This document shows positions 59,696 to 64,000 of a stretch of DNA of 64,000 bases, piece by piece. Within the stretch, counting starts at the first letter, position 1. Each line of letters opens with the position of its first letter. A program made the position numbers and the translations under genes. Source of the stretch: Lysinibacillus sp. FJAT-14745 (GTDB lineage: Bacteria > Bacillota > Bacilli > Bacillales_A > Planococcaceae); assembly GCF_001275675.1 (NCBI RefSeq), contig NZ_LITM01000008.1, positions 96,393 to 160,392 of the forward strand, in the 5' to 3' direction. Under the pieces are notes generated by a model, which was not told the origin of the DNA, searched no databases, and saw only the letters and a list, made by a program, of their open reading frames with translations.

Positions 59696-60937
59696 TTATG
59701 CGTATAATGGATGTTTGTCAGTTAAAGCTTTGACACGAGCTTTTGCTTCCGATTTAACTGCTTCATCTTCTGGGTTTTTAAGAACCGCAGCAATAATTGA
59801 ACCAACTTCTTTCATGTCCTCTTCTTTGAAGCCACGAGATGTCACAGCTGGTGTACCAATGCGGATACCAGAAGTTACGAATGGAGATTCTGTATCATAA
59901 GGGATTGTATTTTTATTTGTTGTAATGCCTACTTTATCAAGTGCGTGCTCTGCTACTTTTCCTGTTAAGCCAAGAGATTTCACATTAAGAAGTAACAAGT
60001 GGTTATCCGTACCACCAGATACAATTTCAACACCTTCTGCAATTAATACTTCTGCTAAAGCTTTAGCATTAGCTTTAATTTGTTTTGCATACTCTTTGAA
60101 TTCTGGCTGTAATGCTTCACCGAATGCTACAGCTTTTGCAGCGATTACGTGCATTAAAGGTCCACCTTGGATACCCGGGAATACAGATTTGTTAAGCTTT
60201 TGCTCCCATTCTTTCGAAGCTAGGATTAAACCACCACGTGGGCCACGTAATGTTTTATGTGTTGTAGATGTTACAAAATCAGCGTATGGCACTGGTGATT
60301 GGTGCTCACCAGTAGCTACAAGACCAGCGATATGTGCCATATCCACCATGAAATATGCTCCTACTTCATCAGCGATTTCACGGAATTTAGCAAAATCGAT
60401 TTCACGTGGGTATGCAGATGCTCCTGCAACAATTAGTTTTGGCTTATGCTCTAACGCTTTTTGGCGCACATCTTCATAATCGATTACTTGAGTATCTTTT
60501 GTTACGCCATATTCAACGAAGTTATATAGAATACCTGAGAAGTTTACAGGAGATCCATGTGTTAAGTGACCGCCATGAGATAAATTCATCCCAAGTACTG
60601 TATCACCTGGTTCTAAAATTGTGTGGTATACAGCCATGTTTGCTTGTGCACCTGAGTGTGGTTGTACGTTTGCATATTCTGCCCCAAAGATTTCTTTCAC
60701 ACGATCACGTGCGATATCTTCCACAACATCTACGTGTTCACAACCGCCATAGTAGCGTTTACCTGGATAACCTTCAGCATATTTATTTGTTAGAACAGAA
60801 CCTTGCGCTTCCATTACCGCTTCAGATACAAAGTTTTCTGATGCGATTAACTCAATATTTGCTTGTTGGCGTTTTTTTTCCGCAAGAATTCCGTCTAATA
60901 CTGCTTTGTCTTGTACTGCTAATTTTTCGTATGCCAT
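59696..60937 (-). CDS. glyA: serine hydroxymethyltransferase
   Basis: Converts serine and tetrahydrofolate to glycine and methylene-tetrahydrofolate (PLP enzyme). 413 residues. The PLP lysine is in [14 protein letters not shown]; substrate-binding [20 protein letters not shown] and [13 protein letters not shown] are present. AGGAGG lies 11 nt before the ATG. It follows ywlG by 60 bp, and rpiB-ywlG-glyA is the usual Bacillus order. Confidence 0.97.
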   Translation of the reverse strand: MAYEKLAVQDKAVLDGILAEKKRQQANIELIASENFVSEAVMEAQGSVLTNKYAEGYPGKRYYGGCEHVDVVEDIARDRVKEIFGAEYANVQPHSGAQANMAVYHTILEPGDTVLGMNLSHGGHLTHGSPVNFSGILYNFVEYGVTKDTQVIDYEDVRQKALEHKPKLIVAGASAYPREIDFAKFREIADEVGAYFMVDMAHIAGLVATGEHQSPVPYADFVTSTTHKTLRGPRGGLILASKEWEQKLNKSVFPGIQGGPLMHVIAAKAVAFGEALQPEFKEYAKQIKANAKALAEVLIAEGVEIVSGGTDNHLLLLNVKSLGLTGKVAEHALDKVGITTNKNTIPYDTESPFVTSGIRIGTPAVTSRGFKEEDMKEVGSIIAAVLKNPEDEAVKSEAKARVKALTDKHPLYA

Positions 60938-60997
60938 GTTTGAAAAAGCCTCCTAAGTATAATCGTTATTTGTATACCACTGATTTCAGAGGTAATT

Positions 60998-61540
60998 TTA
61001 TTTATATACTGCACGCTCTCCGCCAATCAGCTTCGGACGTGTTGTTGCAATTGTTACAACTGCTTCTCCTACCATTCGCACAGAAGTACGAACTGGTACA
61101 GCTACTGCCTTTAAATGCATACCTATGAGTGTTTGACCAATGTCAATACCTGCATTTGCTTGCACAGCTTCCACAACAACTGGATTTGTAAATTGCGTAA
61201 ACGCATAAGCGGACATCGAGCCACCTGCTGTACGAACTGGTACAACTGTTACGGGTTCATAACCAAATTGTTCTGCCGTTGTTGCTTCCATTGTAATAGC
61301 ACGATTAATATGCTCGCATCCTTGGAACGCTAGATGTAGTTGATGTTTCTTTGCAAATGCCTGCAATGGCTCAAAAATCGCCTCTCCAATTTCAAGCGCG
61401 CCTGCTGTGCCAATTTTCTGACCAATCACTTCAGATGTCGAGCAGCCTACAACAAAAATCGTATTTGGTCGTAGGATTACCTGCTCTTCAAATTCACTGA
61501 GTAACTGAGTCAAATGTGTTCGTATTTGTTGTACAACCAC
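60998..61540 (-). CDS. ywlG: UPF0340/TIGR01440-family protein YwlG
   Basis: 180 residues; VVGCSTSEVIGQKIGT, FQGCEHINRAITME, GIDIGQTLIGMHLKAVAVPV and the C-terminal TRPKLIGGERAVY are the family signatures. Function unknown; the two cysteines (in VGCST and QGCEH) could be part of a site. Starts with GTG, AGGGG about 9 nt upstream. Located between rpiB and glyA. Confidence 0.88.
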   Translation of the reverse strand: MVVQQIRTHLTQLLSEFEEQVILRPNTIFVVGCSTSEVIGQKIGTAGALEIGEAIFEPLQAFAKKHQLHLAFQGCEHINRAITMEATTAEQFGYEPVTVVPVRTAGGSMSAYAFTQFTNPVVVEAVQANAGIDIGQTLIGMHLKAVAVPVRTSVRMVGEAVVTIATTRPKLIGGERAVYK

Positions 61541-61613
61541 TATGCTCAGCCCCTTTATTTCTAAATTATTTATGTCACACTAAACCATATGTCAGCAAAC
61601 TTAATTGCTGTTC

Positions 61614-62051
61614 TTATTGCTCAAGCTCAGCGATTTTTTCAACGCGGCGCGTATGACGACCACCTTCAAAATCTGTTTCAAGCCATACTTTAGCAATTTC
61701 ACGTGCAAGGCCTGGCCCAATAACACGCTCACCCATCGCTAAAACATTTGAATCGTTGTGGCAACGCGTTGCTTTCGCGCTGAATAAATCATGCACTAAC
61801 GCACAACGAATCCCCTTAACTTTATTTGCAGCAATGGACATCCCAATGCCTGTACCACAAATTAAAATACCTTTATCAAATTCCCCGCTAGCAACACCTT
61901 CAGTAACTGGTTTTGCATAATCAGGATAGTCTACTGAATCCGCAGATTGTGGACCAAAATCTTCGTAGCTAATATGTAGCTCATCTAACAGTTGCATAAT
62001 CTCACGACGTAAGTTATTGCCTCCGTGATCAGAAGAAATTGCTATTCTCAC
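61614..62051 (-). CDS. rpiB: ribose 5-phosphate isomerase B
   Basis: Interconverts ribose-5-phosphate and ribulose-5-phosphate. 145 residues: SSDHGG near the N-terminus, YPDYAKPV, the catalytic Cys in ILICGTGIGMSIAANK, and LFSAKATRCHNDSNVLAMG. I start at GTG 62049-62051 with GAGGG 6 nt upstream; the upstream in-frame ATG lacks a binding site and adds unrelated residues. Confidence 0.93.
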   Translation of the reverse strand: MRIAISSDHGGNNLRREIMQLLDELHISYEDFGPQSADSVDYPDYAKPVTEGVASGEFDKGILICGTGIGMSIAANKVKGIRCALVHDLFSAKATRCHNDSNVLAMGERVIGPGLAREIAKVWLETDFEGGRHTRRVEKIAELEQ

Positions 62052-62415
62052 TGGGTTCCCTCTTTTCGAAATTATAGTCAACACTAGTGTACCACTTCTA
62101 TCTCAAGAATAACATGATTTTTCTTGCATTTTTATGCTGATTTCTCCTAAAAGACGAACGATTCTTGTAAATTCATATAAAATCATTCACTTTTAAATTC
62201 TTTTTTCTGTGGATATTGTGAATATCATGTTGATAAATTCGGATAATGGTTATTTGTTGTAATATTCTATCTTCTGAAGTTTTTTTACCTTTTCAATTAC
62301 AGTGGACATACTATATCAATATTTTTTATGTATTACCAATAGTTGGAACTATAGAGGGATTCTATGCAAAATGCGAATGTGGCGTAATGGAAGGAAGCCT
62401 TTTTAGTTTGAATGT

Positions 62416-62706
62416 TCTTTCCGTCGATATAGCTCTTCCTTCCGTCGTTGCTGCGGGCTATCCGTCACTCCAGCTCCTCTATCCGTCGCTTTGCCTGTTC
62501 TTTCCGTCGTTGCCGCTCTTCCTTCCGTCGCTTCGAATTCTATCCGTCACTCTGATCGTTCTTTCCGTCGCTTTGCCTATTCTTTCCGTCGTTGCCGCTT
62601 TTCTTTCAGTCGCTCTGCGGACTATCCGTCACTTTGACTCTTCTTTCCGTCACTCTGATCGCTCTTTCCATCGCTTTGCCCGTACCATCCATCGCTATCA
62701 TCTCTG
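62416..62706. repeat. 21-bp-period tandem array 5 (core TTCCGTCGCT)
   Basis: Fourteen units in about 290 bp, spacing 20-21 bp. The core is TCCGTCGCT, TCCGTCGTT or TCCGTCACT, and at the right end TCCATCGCT; spacers are C/T-rich (TTGCCTGTTCT, GCCGCTCTTCC, CTGATCGTTCT). Lies between rpiB and the chemoreceptor gene. With its terminator it fills most of the gap 62052-62797; the AT-rich part 62052-62400 contains no supported gene. Confidence 0.92.
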
Positions 62707-62740
62707 CAGACACGATAAACAAACATTCATACAACATATA

Positions 62741-62792
62741 AAAAAACTGTAGGAAACTCGAACCTCACCCGAGTTTATCTACAGTTTAAAAT
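62741..62792 (-). terminator. terminator of the chemoreceptor gene
   Basis: AAACTGTAG..AAACTCG and CGAGTTT..CTACAGTTT pair over 16 bp with a 2-nt internal mismatch; TTTTTT follows leftward. Confidence 0.88.
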
Positions 62793-62797
62793 CATAT

Positions 62798-64000
62798 TTA
62801 TGCTTGTCTATCGAATTGTTGAATCATTTTATGCAGTTCTTCTGATTGTATCTTTAAGCCTTCTGCTAGTTTCTCTACTTGCTCAATGGCGTATGCTTGT
62901 TCTTCTGTTGCGCTGCGAACTTCCTGTGCACCTGCTGACGTTTCTTGAGCAATGGCTGCAACTTCTTGAGATTGACGAGCAGTTGTTTCAATATTATGCA
63001 TTTGCTGTTCAATTAGTGAAGAAATTTCCACAATCGATGTTGCCATTTCGTGTACACTTGAAGACATTCCTTCTACCGCTGTCGTAGTTTCTGATACACG
63101 TGCAGCTTCTTTTGTCGCAAATGTCACCTGATGATTCATTTGTTTTACAACAATCTCAACGTTTTGTTGCATGGATTGAACAAGGGAAGTAATGCCTTGT
63201 ACCGCTTTCGCACTTTCATCAGCTAAACTACGAACCTCTTCAGCTACGACAGCAAAACCTTTTCCATGTTCTCCAGCACGCGCTGCCTCAATCGAAGCAT
63301 TTAAAGCTAGTAAATTTGTTTGTGCTGCAATATCACCAACTAAGCTAATGATACGCTCTACCTGTCCAGCGTTTTCCTCTAATAGACGAATGCTTTCTAA
63401 TGCCTCATTATTGCCTGCCGCAATTTGTTGAATACTATTCACTAACGTTTCGATCGCATTTGTTGTTGTCGTTAAATTATGTAGAATCTCTTTGGATTGT
63501 GATGCAGATGCCTCTGCTCTACTATTGACTTCTGTTGCAAGAGCTCGTACATCTTCAATAGCTTCAGCTGTATCTTGTACTGCTGTAGCAGACGCCTCTG
63601 CTCCTGTAGAAATATGTTTTACGGTAGAGGCAATATTCTCTGCTTTTTTTGTTGCAACTGCAGCTTCATCAGATAGTTGAATGATCGATTGATTTGTTTG
63701 TTGAAAGTTAAGATCTATACTTTCAACCATTTGTCTTAAATTTAATACCATTTGTTGAAATGCCTCTGCTACAGAACGAATCTCATCACTTGTTTTCGGC
63801 ATTTCTACATCCTGTCCAATTTTCCCTTGTGCTACACGGGAAGCTGAATTTTCGAGCTGCTGTAAAGGTTTAATTAAGATTACACTGAAAACTGCAGCCA
63901 AAATACCTGACCACACAATCCCTGACACATAAGTGAAAATTTCAAACAGTTTACGATTAGTCTCTGGGAAGAAGGTAGGTTGTAAATATTCGATGAAAAT
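62798..64000 (-). CDS. methyl-accepting chemotaxis protein (5' end beyond the window)
   Basis: About 400 C-terminal residues are visible; the frame is open to the right edge, so the sensor domain and start codon lie outside. Visible are one transmembrane segment ([19 protein letters not shown]), a HAMP domain ([20 protein letters not shown]...), and the long helical hairpin whose tip contains [20 protein letters not shown] and [15 protein letters not shown], which binds CheA/CheW. There is no C-terminal pentapeptide for CheR. Its ligand cannot be told from this part. Confidence 0.93.
   Translation of the reverse strand: MFIEYLQPTFFPETNRKLFEIFTYVSGIVWSGILAAVFSVILIKPLQQLENSASRVAQGKIGQDVEMPKTSDEIRSVAEAFQQMVLNLRQMVESIDLNFQQTNQSIIQLSDEAAVATKKAENIASTVKHISTGAEASATAVQDTAEAIEDVRALATEVNSRAEASASQSKEILHNLTTTTNAIETLVNSIQQIAAGNNEALESIRLLEENAGQVERIISLVGDIAAQTNLLALNASIEAARAGEHGKGFAVVAEEVRSLADESAKAVQGITSLVQSMQQNVEIVVKQMNHQVTFATKEAARVSETTTAVEGMSSSVHEMATSIVEISSLIEQQMHNIETTARQSQEVAAIAQETSAGAQEVRSATEEQAYAIEQVEKLAEGLKIQSEELHKMIQQFDRQA

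Noticed and set aside
60938-60997. Glycine riboswitch or purine leader before glyA
   Set aside because: Only 60 bp lie between ywlG and glyA; no aptamer motif is visible.
62246-62752. Open frame of 168 codons across array 5
   Set aside because: Composition is given by the repeat (Ser-Val-Leu runs); no ribosome-binding site and no conserved domain.

Overview
The window looks like a chromosomal segment of a low-GC, spore-forming, flagellated Bacillaceae/Planococcaceae bacterium, most probably Lysinibacillus (sphaericus/fusiformis group). The evidence is an S-layer protein whose leader and three SLH domains are of the Lysinibacillus type, a Bacillus-like block ywqB-ywqA, ssbB, ywpF, fabZ, flhP-flhO-mbl, spoIIID, spoIIQ, spoIID, murA, ywzB and the atp operon in the order known from B. 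subtilis, and sporulation genes without any sign of a plasmid or phage. No rRNA, tRNA, CRISPR array or intact insertion sequence was seen.

Layout. (1) 192-20190, leftward: a surface-glycan cluster. It runs from a small TPR membrane protein and an O-antigen-ligase-like protein through a membrane-bound UDP-GlcNAc 4,6-dehydratase, a Wzm/Wzt-type ABC exporter, a 1453-residue protein with three glycosyltransferase modules, three more glycosyltransferases, a sugar-nucleotide reductase and a phosphoglycosyl transferase, to galU, pgi and pgcA, which feed it UDP-glucose. (2) 20625-26538: the S-layer gene behind a strong consensus promoter, then tagA and wecC for a ManNAc/ManNAcA secondary cell-wall polymer; mnaA, which makes UDP-ManNAc, sits at 55 kb. 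I infer that these blocks together build the S-layer, its anchor polymer and probably its glycan. (3) 26.7-38.1 kb: an accessory stretch with two NERD-domain proteins, three tandem-repeat arrays, a short flagellin behind a SigD-like promoter, an IDEAL protein, the YwqB/YwqA SWIM-SNF2 pair, SsbB, YwpF and a lipoprotein. (4) 38.2-47.3 kb: fabZ, an EpuA-like protein, flagellar rod/hook proteins FlhP and FlhO, the actin homologue Mbl, sporulation genes spoIIID, spoIIQ, spoIID, and murA. (5) 47.3-54.3 kb: the complete F1Fo ATP synthase operon. (6) 54.8-64 kb: mnaA, upp, a PAS-GAF-GGDEF-EAL protein, glyA, ywlG, rpiB and the 3' part of a chemoreceptor gene.

The most unusual signal is a set of five intergenic tandem arrays (26.7, 27.9, 36.9, 45.1 and 62.4 kb). 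Their core sequences all differ, yet all keep the same period of about 21 bp, which is two turns of B-DNA and seven codons. Two of them begin inside the last codons of the two paralogous NERD / zinc-ribbon genes, and a third lies directly upstream of one of these genes. A second class of intergenic element, with hairpins and in four divergent copies, is also present. Neither class is explained by ordinary annotation.
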